Source: Allacma fusca (taxonomy: Eukaryota; Arthropoda; Collembola; Symphypleona; Sminthuridae). From it: a DNA stretch of 64,000 nt. A model generated the notes under the pieces. It worked only from the letters and a program-made list of their open reading frames with translations, did no database searches and was not told the origin of the DNA. Each line of letters opens with the position of its first letter. Positions within the stretch are counted from its first letter, which is position 1. This document shows positions 47,607-60,260 of the stretch, piece by piece. The stretch covers positions 19,264,539 through 19,328,538 of the forward strand of contig OX359250.1 of NCBI GenBank assembly GCA_947179485.1, in the 5' to 3' direction. Made by a program: the position numbers and the translations under genes.

Positions 47607-47643
47607 GTAGGTTTGCCCCTGATGGTGCCAATTGTGGGTTTTA

Positions 47644-47979
47644 GAAAGTGAAACTTTCTTATAGACGAGTCTGTTCCGTCCTTCCGTTCGTCTACAAAAT
47701 CTTGTGAGTCCCACAGCTGAACAACGGAATGACATACGGATATGGGACGTGTCCCAAAAAATTGGTCATGCATTCTAGATGCACCTTTGGGCATTTTTCA
47801 TGACCCAGGGTCAACCGTTTGACCTCAGAAAATTATTTTCTGGATGAAATTATCAAAAAATCTTGCATTTGCTATATCTTTCCAACGGATTGACGTATGG
47901 ACATGCGTCCTTTACAGATTTTTAACAATCCAACTCTCTTTCCCTACCCTACTATAAATCGTTAAATATAAGTTTCACT
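47644..47979. repeat. Repeat bounded by GTGAAACTT inverted ends
   Basis: Starts GAAAGTGAAACTTTC and ends AAGTTTCACT; the first is itself palindromic. A fragment with the same end is at 35354-35375 and a third GTGAAACTTC occurs at 48037. Probably a mobile element of unknown class sitting 38 bp into the FAR intron. Confidence 0.45.
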
Positions 47980-48052
47980 GTCATGCATATGCAAACAAAA
48001 TTTGCCCAAATCAGTGCAGTGTAAGGATTTTTAGACAGTGAAACTTCAAAAG

Positions 48053-48512
48053 TGTGGGTACAGGTTTGGGAACCAACCTTTCCAATTAAATGTGGGAACA
48101 GGAACGCATATGGGAACGGGTGCAATACAGGCTGAATGGGATCTGTACCCAACAGGATCGGGAACGGTATGCTCAAAAACCCGTTTCTGTTAATGCATAC
48201 CCGTAGAATGAAATATAACAAATAGAATGAGTGCAATTGTGTGTAGCCATTGTTAGCAAAAAATGAAACAATAAGTATATATAATGTATAACTTTTATCC
48301 TTGAATATATGAACTTCCGTTTCGGGTACGGGAGCGGGTTCCAGGGTTTTGAGTACGGGTTTGGGTGCGATAATTTTAAAAATTTCGAGTCTGGGTGCGG
48401 CACTTTTGTTCACAAGATTTCGGGTGCAATTTGGGAATTGTGTTCTTGTACCCAAACCCGAACTGTGGGAATGGGAACGGGGACAACTTTTCTGTTCCCA
48501 TGACAGGCACTG
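48053..48512. mobile_element. hAT-like element, right end only (GGGAAC/GGGTAC-rich)
   Basis: Ends TTCCCATGACAGGCACTG; reversed, CAGTGCCTGTCATGGGAAC fits the TIR pattern of the other hAT elements here. The body is rich in GGGTACGGG/GGGAACGGG. I found no matching left end or TSD, so it is truncated or rearranged. Confidence 0.6.
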
Positions 48513-48545
48513 ATTTATAAAGCGTTACACGGTTCATCATCTCAA

Positions 48546-48818
48546 TCAGGACATGTTTATGTCATTCATACACATTACCTGATCGTATACATCCATTGTA
48601 TAATGATTCTTTTGCTGTCGAAGTAGAAGATCTCTGCGCCTGCTTCTATCAGCCATGCTAGCCAGGTAGTGCACTTTTTTGAGAGTTCCCAGACATGTGA
48701 CTTTATTGAGACGTCCACCGAAGCAAATGCTCCATACTCCATGATTGGTCTGATAATTGTTTCTTTTGCCATGTCTAGATTTGAAATACTCTATTTTTGT
48801 AGCGAGGCATTTTGTCAT
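48546..48818 (-). pseudogene. Non-LTR retrotransposon reverse-transcriptase remnant
   Basis: One frame reads KETIIRPIMEYGAFAS, the usual (I)RP(I)xEYG signature near the end of LINE reverse transcriptases; the next piece (LNKVTCLGTLKKVHYLASMA) is in another frame. It is a frameshifted 3' fragment, about 90 codons. Confidence 0.5.
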
Positions 48819-48875
48819 TGTAGTTGTAAGTTACAACAGCCATCTACAACCATAAATAGTAAATTGTTAAAGTTA

Positions 48876-48971
48876 AAGTTGGAATTCAGAATCAAGTTTG
48901 TATTCGGAGTGGGTTTGAATTCAGAATTAAGTTTGTATTAGATTGAAGTTTTGACCTAAATTGGAATTCAT
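48876..48971. repeat. Degenerate units flanking the 18-bp array
   Basis: Three or so diverged copies of (G)AATTCAGAATCAAGTTTGTA precede the perfect array. They share the GAATTC and AAGTTTG words, so they look like older units at the array's left edge. Confidence 0.75.
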
Positions 48972-51900
48972 GAATAGAAATTCAAGTTTGAATAGAAATT
49001 CAAGTTTGAATAGAAATTCAAGTTTGAATAGAAATTCAAGTTTGAATAGAAATTCAAGTTTGAATAGAAATTCAAGTTTGAATAGAAATTCAAGTTTGAA
49101 TAGAAATTCAAGTTTGAATAGAAATTCAAGTTTGAATAGAAATTCAAGTTTGAATAGAAATTCAAGTTTGAATAGAAATTCAAGTTTGAATAGAAATTCA
49201 AGTTTGAATAGAAATTCAAGTTTGAATAGAAATTCAAGTTTGAATAGAAATTCAAGTTTGAATAGAAATTCAAGTTTGAATAGAAATTCAAGTTTGAATA
49301 GAAATTCAAGTTTGAATAGAAATTCAAGTTTGAATAGAAATTCAAGTTTGAATAGAAATTCAAGTTTGAATAGAAATTCAAGTTTGAATAGAAATTCAAG
49401 TTTGAATAGAAATTCAAGTTTGAATAGAAATTCAAGTTTGAATAGAAATTCAAGTTTGAATAGAAATTCAAGTTTGAATAGAAATTCAAGTTTGAATAGA
49501 AATTCAAGTTTGAATAGAAATTCAAGTTTGAATAGAAATTCAAGTTTGAATAGAAATTCAAGTTTGAATAGAAATTCAAGTTTGAATAGAAATTCAAGTT
49601 TGAATAGAAATTCAAGTTTGAATAGAAATTCAAGTTTGAATAGAAATTCAAGTTTGAATAGAAATTCAAGTTTGAATAGAAATTCAAGTTTGAATAGAAA
49701 TTCAAGTTTGAATAGAAATTCAAGTTTGAATAGAAATTCAAGTTTGAATAGAAATTCAAGTTTGAATAGAAATTCAAGTTTGAATAGAAATTCAAGTTTG
49801 AATAGAAATTCAAGTTTGAATAGAAATTCAAGTTTGAATAGAAATTCAAGTTTGAATAGAAATTCAAGTTTGAATAGAAATTCAAGTTTGAATAGAAATT
49901 CAAGTTTGAATAGAAATTCAAGTTTGAATAGAAATTCAAGTTTGAATAGAAATTCAAGTTTGAATAGAAATTCAAGTTTGAATAGAAATTCAAGTTTGAA
50001 TAGAAATTCAAGTTTGAATAGAAATTCAAGTTTGAATAGAAATTCAAGTTTGAATAGAAATTCAAGTTTGAATAGAAATTCAAGTTTGAATAGAAATTCA
50101 AGTTTGAATAGAAATTCAAGTTTGAATAGAAATTCAAGTTTGAATAGAAATTCAAGTTTGAATAGAAATTCAAGTTTGAATAGAAATTCAAGTTTGAATA
50201 GAAATTCAAGTTTGAATAGAAATTCAAGTTTGAATAGAAATTCAAGTTTGAATAGAAATTCAAGTTTGAATAGAAATTCAAGTTTGAATAGAAATTCAAG
50301 TTTGAATAGAAATTCAAGTTTGAATAGAAATTCAAGTTTGAATAGAAATTCAAGTTTGAATAGAAATTCAAGTTTGAATAGAAATTCAAGTTTGAATAGA
50401 AATTCAAGTTTGAATAGAAATTCAAGTTTGAATAGAAATTCAAGTTTGAATAGAAATTCAAGTTTGAATAGAAATTCAAGTTTGAATAGAAATTCAAGTT
50501 TGAATAGAAATTCAAGTTTGAATAGAAATTCAAGTTTGAATAGAAATTCAAGTTTGAATAGAAATTCAAGTTTGAATAGAAATTCAAGTTTGAATAGAAA
50601 TTCAAGTTTGAATAGAAATTCAAGTTTGAATAGAAATTCAAGTTTGAATAGAAATTCAAGTTTGAATAGAAATTCAAGTTTGAATAGAAATTCAAGTTTG
50701 AATAGAAATTCAAGTTTGAATAGAAATTCAAGTTTGAATAGAAATTCAAGTTTGAATAGAAATTCAAGTTTGAATAGAAATTCAAGTTTGAATAGAAATT
50801 CAAGTTTGAATAGAAATTCAAGTTTGAATAGAAATTCAAGTTTGAATAGAAATTCAAGTTTGAATAGAAATTCAAGTTTGAATAGAAATTCAAGTTTGAA
50901 TAGAAATTCAAGTTTGAATAGAAATTCAAGTTTGAATAGAAATTCAAGTTTGAATAGAAATTCAAGTTTGAATAGAAATTCAAGTTTGAATAGAAATTCA
51001 AGTTTGAATAGAAATTCAAGTTTGAATAGAAATTCAAGTTTGAATAGAAATTCAAGTTTGAATAGAAATTCAAGTTTGAATAGAAATTCAAGTTTGAATA
51101 GAAATTCAAGTTTGAATAGAAATTCAAGTTTGAATAGAAATTCAAGTTTGAATAGAAATTCAAGTTTGAATAGAAATTCAAGTTTGAATAGAAATTCAAG
51201 TTTGAATAGAAATTCAAGTTTGAATAGAAATTCAAGTTTGAATAGAAATTCAAGTTTGAATAGAAATTCAAGTTTGAATAGAAATTCAAGTTTGAATAGA
51301 AATTCAAGTTTGAATAGAAATTCAAGTTTGAATAGAAATTCAAGTTTGAATAGAAATTCAAGTTTGAATAGAAATTCAAGTTTGAATAGAAATTCAAGTT
51401 TGAATAGAAATTCAAGTTTGAATAGAAATTCAAGTTTGAATAGAAATTCAAGTTTGAATAGAAATTCAAGTTTGAATAGAAATTCAAGTTTGAATAGAAA
51501 TTCAAGTTTGAATAGAAATTCAAGTTTGAATAGAAATTCAAGTTTGAATAGAAATTCAAGTTTGAATAGAAATTCAAGTTTGAATAGAAATTCAAGTTTG
51601 AATAGAAATTCAAGTTTGAATAGAAATTCAAGTTTGAATAGAAATTCAAGTTTGAATAGAAATTCAAGTTTGAATAGAAATTCAAGTTTGAATAGAAATT
51701 CAAGTTTGAATAGAAATTCAAGTTTGAATAGAAATTCAAGTTTGAATAGAAATTCAAGTTTGAATAGAAATTCAAGTTTGAATAGAAATTCAAGTTTGAA
51801 TAGAAATTCAAGTTTGAATAGAAATTCAAGTTTGAATAGAAATTCAAGTTTGAATAGAAATTCAAGTTTGAATAGAAATTCAAGTTTGAATAGAAATTCA

Positions 51901-54900
51901 AGTTTGAATAGAAATTCAAGTTTGAATAGAAATTCAAGTTTGAATAGAAATTCAAGTTTGAATAGAAATTCAAGTTTGAATAGAAATTCAAGTTTGAATA
52001 GAAATTCAAGTTTGAATAGAAATTCAAGTTTGAATAGAAATTCAAGTTTGAATAGAAATTCAAGTTTGAATAGAAATTCAAGTTTGAATAGAAATTCAAG
52101 TTTGAATAGAAATTCAAGTTTGAATAGAAATTCAAGTTTGAATAGAAATTCAAGTTTGAATAGAAATTCAAGTTTGAATAGAAATTCAAGTTTGAATAGA
52201 AATTCAAGTTTGAATAGAAATTCAAGTTTGAATAGAAATTCAAGTTTGAATAGAAATTCAAGTTTGAATAGAAATTCAAGTTTGAATAGAAATTCAAGTT
52301 TGAATAGAAATTCAAGTTTGAATAGAAATTCAAGTTTGAATAGAAATTCAAGTTTGAATAGAAATTCAAGTTTGAATAGAAATTCAAGTTTGAATAGAAA
52401 TTCAAGTTTGAATAGAAATTCAAGTTTGAATAGAAATTCAAGTTTGAATAGAAATTCAAGTTTGAATAGAAATTCAAGTTTGAATAGAAATTCAAGTTTG
52501 AATAGAAATTCAAGTTTGAATAGAAATTCAAGTTTGAATAGAAATTCAAGTTTGAATAGAAATTCAAGTTTGAATAGAAATTCAAGTTTGAATAGAAATT
52601 CAAGTTTGAATAGAAATTCAAGTTTGAATAGAAATTCAAGTTTGAATAGAAATTCAAGTTTGAATAGAAATTCAAGTTTGAATAGAAATTCAAGTTTGAA
52701 TAGAAATTCAAGTTTGAATAGAAATTCAAGTTTGAATAGAAATTCAAGTTTGAATAGAAATTCAAGTTTGAATAGAAATTCAAGTTTGAATAGAAATTCA
52801 AGTTTGAATAGAAATTCAAGTTTGAATAGAAATTCAAGTTTGAATAGAAATTCAAGTTTGAATAGAAATTCAAGTTTGAATAGAAATTCAAGTTTGAATA
52901 GAAATTCAAGTTTGAATAGAAATTCAAGTTTGAATAGAAATTCAAGTTTGAATAGAAATTCAAGTTTGAATAGAAATTCAAGTTTGAATAGAAATTCAAG
53001 TTTGAATAGAAATTCAAGTTTGAATAGAAATTCAAGTTTGAATAGAAATTCAAGTTTGAATAGAAATTCAAGTTTGAATAGAAATTCAAGTTTGAATAGA
53101 AATTCAAGTTTGAATAGAAATTCAAGTTTGAATAGAAATTCAAGTTTGAATAGAAATTCAAGTTTGAATAGAAATTCAAGTTTGAATAGAAATTCAAGTT
53201 TGAATAGAAATTCAAGTTTGAATAGAAATTCAAGTTTGAATAGAAATTCAAGTTTGAATAGAAATTCAAGTTTGAATAGAAATTCAAGTTTGAATAGAAA
53301 TTCAAGTTTGAATAGAAATTCAAGTTTGAATAGAAATTCAAGTTTGAATAGAAATTCAAGTTTGAATAGAAATTCAAGTTTGAATAGAAATTCAAGTTTG
53401 AATAGAAATTCAAGTTTGAATAGAAATTCAAGTTTGAATAGAAATTCAAGTTTGAATAGAAATTCAAGTTTGAATAGAAATTCAAGTTTGAATAGAAATT
53501 CAAGTTTGAATAGAAATTCAAGTTTGAATAGAAATTCAAGTTTGAATAGAAATTCAAGTTTGAATAGAAATTCAAGTTTGAATAGAAATTCAAGTTTGAA
53601 TAGAAATTCAAGTTTGAATAGAAATTCAAGTTTGAATAGAAATTCAAGTTTGAATAGAAATTCAAGTTTGAATAGAAATTCAAGTTTGAATAGAAATTCA
53701 AGTTTGAATAGAAATTCAAGTTTGAATAGAAATTCAAGTTTGAATAGAAATTCAAGTTTGAATAGAAATTCAAGTTTGAATAGAAATTCAAGTTTGAATA
53801 GAAATTCAAGTTTGAATAGAAATTCAAGTTTGAATAGAAATTCAAGTTTGAATAGAAATTCAAGTTTGAATAGAAATTCAAGTTTGAATAGAAATTCAAG
53901 TTTGAATAGAAATTCAAGTTTGAATAGAAATTCAAGTTTGAATAGAAATTCAAGTTTGAATAGAAATTCAAGTTTGAATAGAAATTCAAGTTTGAATAGA
54001 AATTCAAGTTTGAATAGAAATTCAAGTTTGAATAGAAATTCAAGTTTGAATAGAAATTCAAGTTTGAATAGAAATTCAAGTTTGAATAGAAATTCAAGTT
54101 TGAATAGAAATTCAAGTTTGAATAGAAATTCAAGTTTGAATAGAAATTCAAGTTTGAATAGAAATTCAAGTTTGAATAGAAATTCAAGTTTGAATAGAAA
54201 TTCAAGTTTGAATAGAAATTCAAGTTTGAATAGAAATTCAAGTTTGAATAGAAATTCAAGTTTGAATAGAAATTCAAGTTTGAATAGAAATTCAAGTTTG
54301 AATAGAAATTCAAGTTTGAATAGAAATTCAAGTTTGAATAGAAATTCAAGTTTGAATAGAAATTCAAGTTTGAATAGAAATTCAAGTTTGAATAGAAATT
54401 CAAGTTTGAATAGAAATTCAAGTTTGAATAGAAATTCAAGTTTGAATAGAAATTCAAGTTTGAATAGAAATTCAAGTTTGAATAGAAATTCAAGTTTGAA
54501 TAGAAATTCAAGTTTGAATAGAAATTCAAGTTTGAATAGAAATTCAAGTTTGAATAGAAATTCAAGTTTGAATAGAAATTCAAGTTTGAATAGAAATTCA
54601 AGTTTGAATAGAAATTCAAGTTTGAATAGAAATTCAAGTTTGAATAGAAATTCAAGTTTGAATAGAAATTCAAGTTTGAATAGAAATTCAAGTTTGAATA
54701 GAAATTCAAGTTTGAATAGAAATTCAAGTTTGAATAGAAATTCAAGTTTGAATAGAAATTCAAGTTTGAATAGAAATTCAAGTTTGAATAGAAATTCAAG
54801 TTTGAATAGAAATTCAAGTTTGAATAGAAATTCAAGTTTGAATAGAAATTCAAGTTTGAATAGAAATTCAAGTTTGAATAGAAATTCAAGTTTGAATAGA

Positions 54901-57900
54901 AATTCAAGTTTGAATAGAAATTCAAGTTTGAATAGAAATTCAAGTTTGAATAGAAATTCAAGTTTGAATAGAAATTCAAGTTTGAATAGAAATTCAAGTT
55001 TGAATAGAAATTCAAGTTTGAATAGAAATTCAAGTTTGAATAGAAATTCAAGTTTGAATAGAAATTCAAGTTTGAATAGAAATTCAAGTTTGAATAGAAA
55101 TTCAAGTTTGAATAGAAATTCAAGTTTGAATAGAAATTCAAGTTTGAATAGAAATTCAAGTTTGAATAGAAATTCAAGTTTGAATAGAAATTCAAGTTTG
55201 AATAGAAATTCAAGTTTGAATAGAAATTCAAGTTTGAATAGAAATTCAAGTTTGAATAGAAATTCAAGTTTGAATAGAAATTCAAGTTTGAATAGAAATT
55301 CAAGTTTGAATAGAAATTCAAGTTTGAATAGAAATTCAAGTTTGAATAGAAATTCAAGTTTGAATAGAAATTCAAGTTTGAATAGAAATTCAAGTTTGAA
55401 TAGAAATTCAAGTTTGAATAGAAATTCAAGTTTGAATAGAAATTCAAGTTTGAATAGAAATTCAAGTTTGAATAGAAATTCAAGTTTGAATAGAAATTCA
55501 AGTTTGAATAGAAATTCAAGTTTGAATAGAAATTCAAGTTTGAATAGAAATTCAAGTTTGAATAGAAATTCAAGTTTGAATAGAAATTCAAGTTTGAATA
55601 GAAATTCAAGTTTGAATAGAAATTCAAGTTTGAATAGAAATTCAAGTTTGAATAGAAATTCAAGTTTGAATAGAAATTCAAGTTTGAATAGAAATTCAAG
55701 TTTGAATAGAAATTCAAGTTTGAATAGAAATTCAAGTTTGAATAGAAATTCAAGTTTGAATAGAAATTCAAGTTTGAATAGAAATTCAAGTTTGAATAGA
55801 AATTCAAGTTTGAATAGAAATTCAAGTTTGAATAGAAATTCAAGTTTGAATAGAAATTCAAGTTTGAATAGAAATTCAAGTTTGAATAGAAATTCAAGTT
55901 TGAATAGAAATTCAAGTTTGAATAGAAATTCAAGTTTGAATAGAAATTCAAGTTTGAATAGAAATTCAAGTTTGAATAGAAATTCAAGTTTGAATAGAAA
56001 TTCAAGTTTGAATAGAAATTCAAGTTTGAATAGAAATTCAAGTTTGAATAGAAATTCAAGTTTGAATAGAAATTCAAGTTTGAATAGAAATTCAAGTTTG
56101 AATAGAAATTCAAGTTTGAATAGAAATTCAAGTTTGAATAGAAATTCAAGTTTGAATAGAAATTCAAGTTTGAATAGAAATTCAAGTTTGAATAGAAATT
56201 CAAGTTTGAATAGAAATTCAAGTTTGAATAGAAATTCAAGTTTGAATAGAAATTCAAGTTTGAATAGAAATTCAAGTTTGAATAGAAATTCAAGTTTGAA
56301 TAGAAATTCAAGTTTGAATAGAAATTCAAGTTTGAATAGAAATTCAAGTTTGAATAGAAATTCAAGTTTGAATAGAAATTCAAGTTTGAATAGAAATTCA
56401 AGTTTGAATAGAAATTCAAGTTTGAATAGAAATTCAAGTTTGAATAGAAATTCAAGTTTGAATAGAAATTCAAGTTTGAATAGAAATTCAAGTTTGAATA
56501 GAAATTCAAGTTTGAATAGAAATTCAAGTTTGAATAGAAATTCAAGTTTGAATAGAAATTCAAGTTTGAATAGAAATTCAAGTTTGAATAGAAATTCAAG
56601 TTTGAATAGAAATTCAAGTTTGAATAGAAATTCAAGTTTGAATAGAAATTCAAGTTTGAATAGAAATTCAAGTTTGAATAGAAATTCAAGTTTGAATAGA
56701 AATTCAAGTTTGAATAGAAATTCAAGTTTGAATAGAAATTCAAGTTTGAATAGAAATTCAAGTTTGAATAGAAATTCAAGTTTGAATAGAAATTCAAGTT
56801 TGAATAGAAATTCAAGTTTGAATAGAAATTCAAGTTTGAATAGAAATTCAAGTTTGAATAGAAATTCAAGTTTGAATAGAAATTCAAGTTTGAATAGAAA
56901 TTCAAGTTTGAATAGAAATTCAAGTTTGAATAGAAATTCAAGTTTGAATAGAAATTCAAGTTTGAATAGAAATTCAAGTTTGAATAGAAATTCAAGTTTG
57001 AATAGAAATTCAAGTTTGAATAGAAATTCAAGTTTGAATAGAAATTCAAGTTTGAATAGAAATTCAAGTTTGAATAGAAATTCAAGTTTGAATAGAAATT
57101 CAAGTTTGAATAGAAATTCAAGTTTGAATAGAAATTCAAGTTTGAATAGAAATTCAAGTTTGAATAGAAATTCAAGTTTGAATAGAAATTCAAGTTTGAA
57201 TAGAAATTCAAGTTTGAATAGAAATTCAAGTTTGAATAGAAATTCAAGTTTGAATAGAAATTCAAGTTTGAATAGAAATTCAAGTTTGAATAGAAATTCA
57301 AGTTTGAATAGAAATTCAAGTTTGAATAGAAATTCAAGTTTGAATAGAAATTCAAGTTTGAATAGAAATTCAAGTTTGAATAGAAATTCAAGTTTGAATA
57401 GAAATTCAAGTTTGAATAGAAATTCAAGTTTGAATAGAAATTCAAGTTTGAATAGAAATTCAAGTTTGAATAGAAATTCAAGTTTGAATAGAAATTCAAG
57501 TTTGAATAGAAATTCAAGTTTGAATAGAAATTCAAGTTTGAATAGAAATTCAAGTTTGAATAGAAATTCAAGTTTGAATAGAAATTCAAGTTTGAATAGA
57601 AATTCAAGTTTGAATAGAAATTCAAGTTTGAATAGAAATTCAAGTTTGAATAGAAATTCAAGTTTGAATAGAAATTCAAGTTTGAATAGAAATTCAAGTT
57701 TGAATAGAAATTCAAGTTTGAATAGAAATTCAAGTTTGAATAGAAATTCAAGTTTGAATAGAAATTCAAGTTTGAATAGAAATTCAAGTTTGAATAGAAA
57801 TTCAAGTTTGAATAGAAATTCAAGTTTGAATAGAAATTCAAGTTTGAATAGAAATTCAAGTTTGAATAGAAATTCAAGTTTGAATAGAAATTCAAGTTTG

Positions 57901-59478
57901 AATAGAAATTCAAGTTTGAATAGAAATTCAAGTTTGAATAGAAATTCAAGTTTGAATAGAAATTCAAGTTTGAATAGAAATTCAAGTTTGAATAGAAATT
58001 CAAGTTTGAATAGAAATTCAAGTTTGAATAGAAATTCAAGTTTGAATAGAAATTCAAGTTTGAATAGAAATTCAAGTTTGAATAGAAATTCAAGTTTGAA
58101 TAGAAATTCAAGTTTGAATAGAAATTCAAGTTTGAATAGAAATTCAAGTTTGAATAGAAATTCAAGTTTGAATAGAAATTCAAGTTTGAATAGAAATTCA
58201 AGTTTGAATAGAAATTCAAGTTTGAATAGAAATTCAAGTTTGAATAGAAATTCAAGTTTGAATAGAAATTCAAGTTTGAATAGAAATTCAAGTTTGAATA
58301 GAAATTCAAGTTTGAATAGAAATTCAAGTTTGAATAGAAATTCAAGTTTGAATAGAAATTCAAGTTTGAATAGAAATTCAAGTTTGAATAGAAATTCAAG
58401 TTTGAATAGAAATTCAAGTTTGAATAGAAATTCAAGTTTGAATAGAAATTCAAGTTTGAATAGAAATTCAAGTTTGAATAGAAATTCAAGTTTGAATAGA
58501 AATTCAAGTTTGAATAGAAATTCAAGTTTGAATAGAAATTCAAGTTTGAATAGAAATTCAAGTTTGAATAGAAATTCAAGTTTGAATAGAAATTCAAGTT
58601 TGAATAGAAATTCAAGTTTGAATAGAAATTCAAGTTTGAATAGAAATTCAAGTTTGAATAGAAATTCAAGTTTGAATAGAAATTCAAGTTTGAATAGAAA
58701 TTCAAGTTTGAATAGAAATTCAAGTTTGAATAGAAATTCAAGTTTGAATAGAAATTCAAGTTTGAATAGAAATTCAAGTTTGAATAGAAATTCAAGTTTG
58801 AATAGAAATTCAAGTTTGAATAGAAATTCAAGTTTGAATAGAAATTCAAGTTTGAATAGAAATTCAAGTTTGAATAGAAATTCAAGTTTGAATAGAAATT
58901 CAAGTTTGAATAGAAATTCAAGTTTGAATAGAAATTCAAGTTTGAATAGAAATTCAAGTTTGAATAGAAATTCAAGTTTGAATAGAAATTCAAGTTTGAA
59001 TAGAAATTCAAGTTTGAATAGAAATTCAAGTTTGAATAGAAATTCAAGTTTGAATAGAAATTCAAGTTTGAATAGAAATTCAAGTTTGAATAGAAATTCA
59101 AGTTTGAATAGAAATTCAAGTTTGAATAGAAATTCAAGTTTGAATAGAAATTCAAGTTTGAATAGAAATTCAAGTTTGAATAGAAATTCAAGTTTGAATA
59201 GAAATTCAAGTTTGAATAGAAATTCAAGTTTGAATAGAAATTCAAGTTTGAATAGAAATTCAAGTTTGAATAGAAATTCAAGTTTGAATCGAAATTCAAG
59301 TTTGAATCGAAATTCAAGTTTGAATAGAAATTCAAGTTTGAATCGAAATTCAAGTTTGAATCGAAATTCAAGTTTGAATAGAAATTCAAGTTTGAATCGA
59401 AATTCAAGTTTGAATAGAAATTCAAGTTTGAATAGAAATTCAAGTTTGAATCGAAATTCAAGTTTGAATCGAAATTCT
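48972..59478. repeat. Giant 18-bp satellite array (about 584 copies)
   Basis: Unit GAATAGAAATTCAAGTTT repeated head to tail over 10.5 kb. In all copies I read up to about 59285 the unit is identical. In the last eleven units seven carry GAATCG instead of GAATAG (at about 59290, 59308, 59344, 59362, 59398, 59452, 59470). Because 18 is a multiple of three, one plus frame (NRNSSL repeated) and two minus frames (KLEFLF and SNLNFY) stay open for about 3500 codons; I treat these as by-products. Each unit contains ATTCAA-gt-TTGAAT, a short palindrome. The array lies downstream of the FAR exons. Copy number in the real genome may differ. Confidence 0.97.
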
Positions 59479-59480
59479 AA

Positions 59481-60019
59481 ATTTAGTTGTGAATTAAAGT
59501 TATCAAAAATATGCACATTTTTCTATTAAAATACGTGAACATGCTATGCATTGAATATAATTCGCTGATTTAGTAATGTAGACGGCATTTCGGCAAGATT
59601 TTTGGAAATTGTGAGACTATATGGAGAAAATGTTTTGCGGGACTGAAAATGTTCCGGACAATAGAGAGGTTGTGACGTGACTATTGGAAAGTTGACTATT
59701 TGGACCGGAAATCATTTAACATTAGAGTATATTGTAAGAGGGGGAAAATAGTAGAGGGATGGTAAGTGTAGCTCAGAGTATGAGCACTGTGGCCAAGAGT
59801 AATTATAAGTACTTCCGGTCAGCTTGAATGACAAAACAAGATTGATCAACTTTATTTTAGAGTAGTTAGCTCCTCAGTTCGAGTCAATCCTTAAGACTAT
59901 CCTTCAATACATTCTCATAATAAAGTAATAAACGCATTCTTTAAATCTAATATGTCCAGAATTGAAAGTTGTTGTTTTCCTAAATAAGTTATTTTCCTAA
60001 ATTCCTCGTCGTTGTCAAT
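59481..60019. other. Unassigned DNA right of the array
   Basis: AT-rich, no ORF or repeat recognised. The transition from array to this sequence is abrupt (TCTAAATTTAG). Confidence 0.45.
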
Positions 60020-60260
60020 CAGTGCTCGGAATGGGTACAGAAACCGTGTACCCGTACCCATACCCGAATATCGGGTACGAAAAAATTATGTACCTATACC
60101 CATACCCGAGTACCCACGTAAATTATTTCAGTACCCGTACCCATACTTGAAACTACAATGTAGTACCTGTACCCACAATTTACCCGTACCCGTAATGTAC
60201 CCAAAACCTGTACCCATACCCGAGTACCTATTGTTTGTACCCGGGTATTACTCGGGTACT
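60020..60260. mobile_element. hAT-like end, GGGTAC family relative
   Basis: Begins CAGTGCTCGGAATGGGTAC, a variant of the TIR at 18767, and continues with dense GTACCC(G/A)TACCC words. No right TIR or TSD found; the similarity stops near 60260, so it is a truncated or solo end. Confidence 0.7.

Noticed and set aside
48927..59529. Three open frames of about 3500 codons (NRNSSL, KLEFLF and SNLNFY repeats)
   Set aside because: They follow automatically from an 18-bp unit lacking stops in three frames. Start codons and ends lie in flanking non-repeat sequence with no gene context. Retained only as a repeat.
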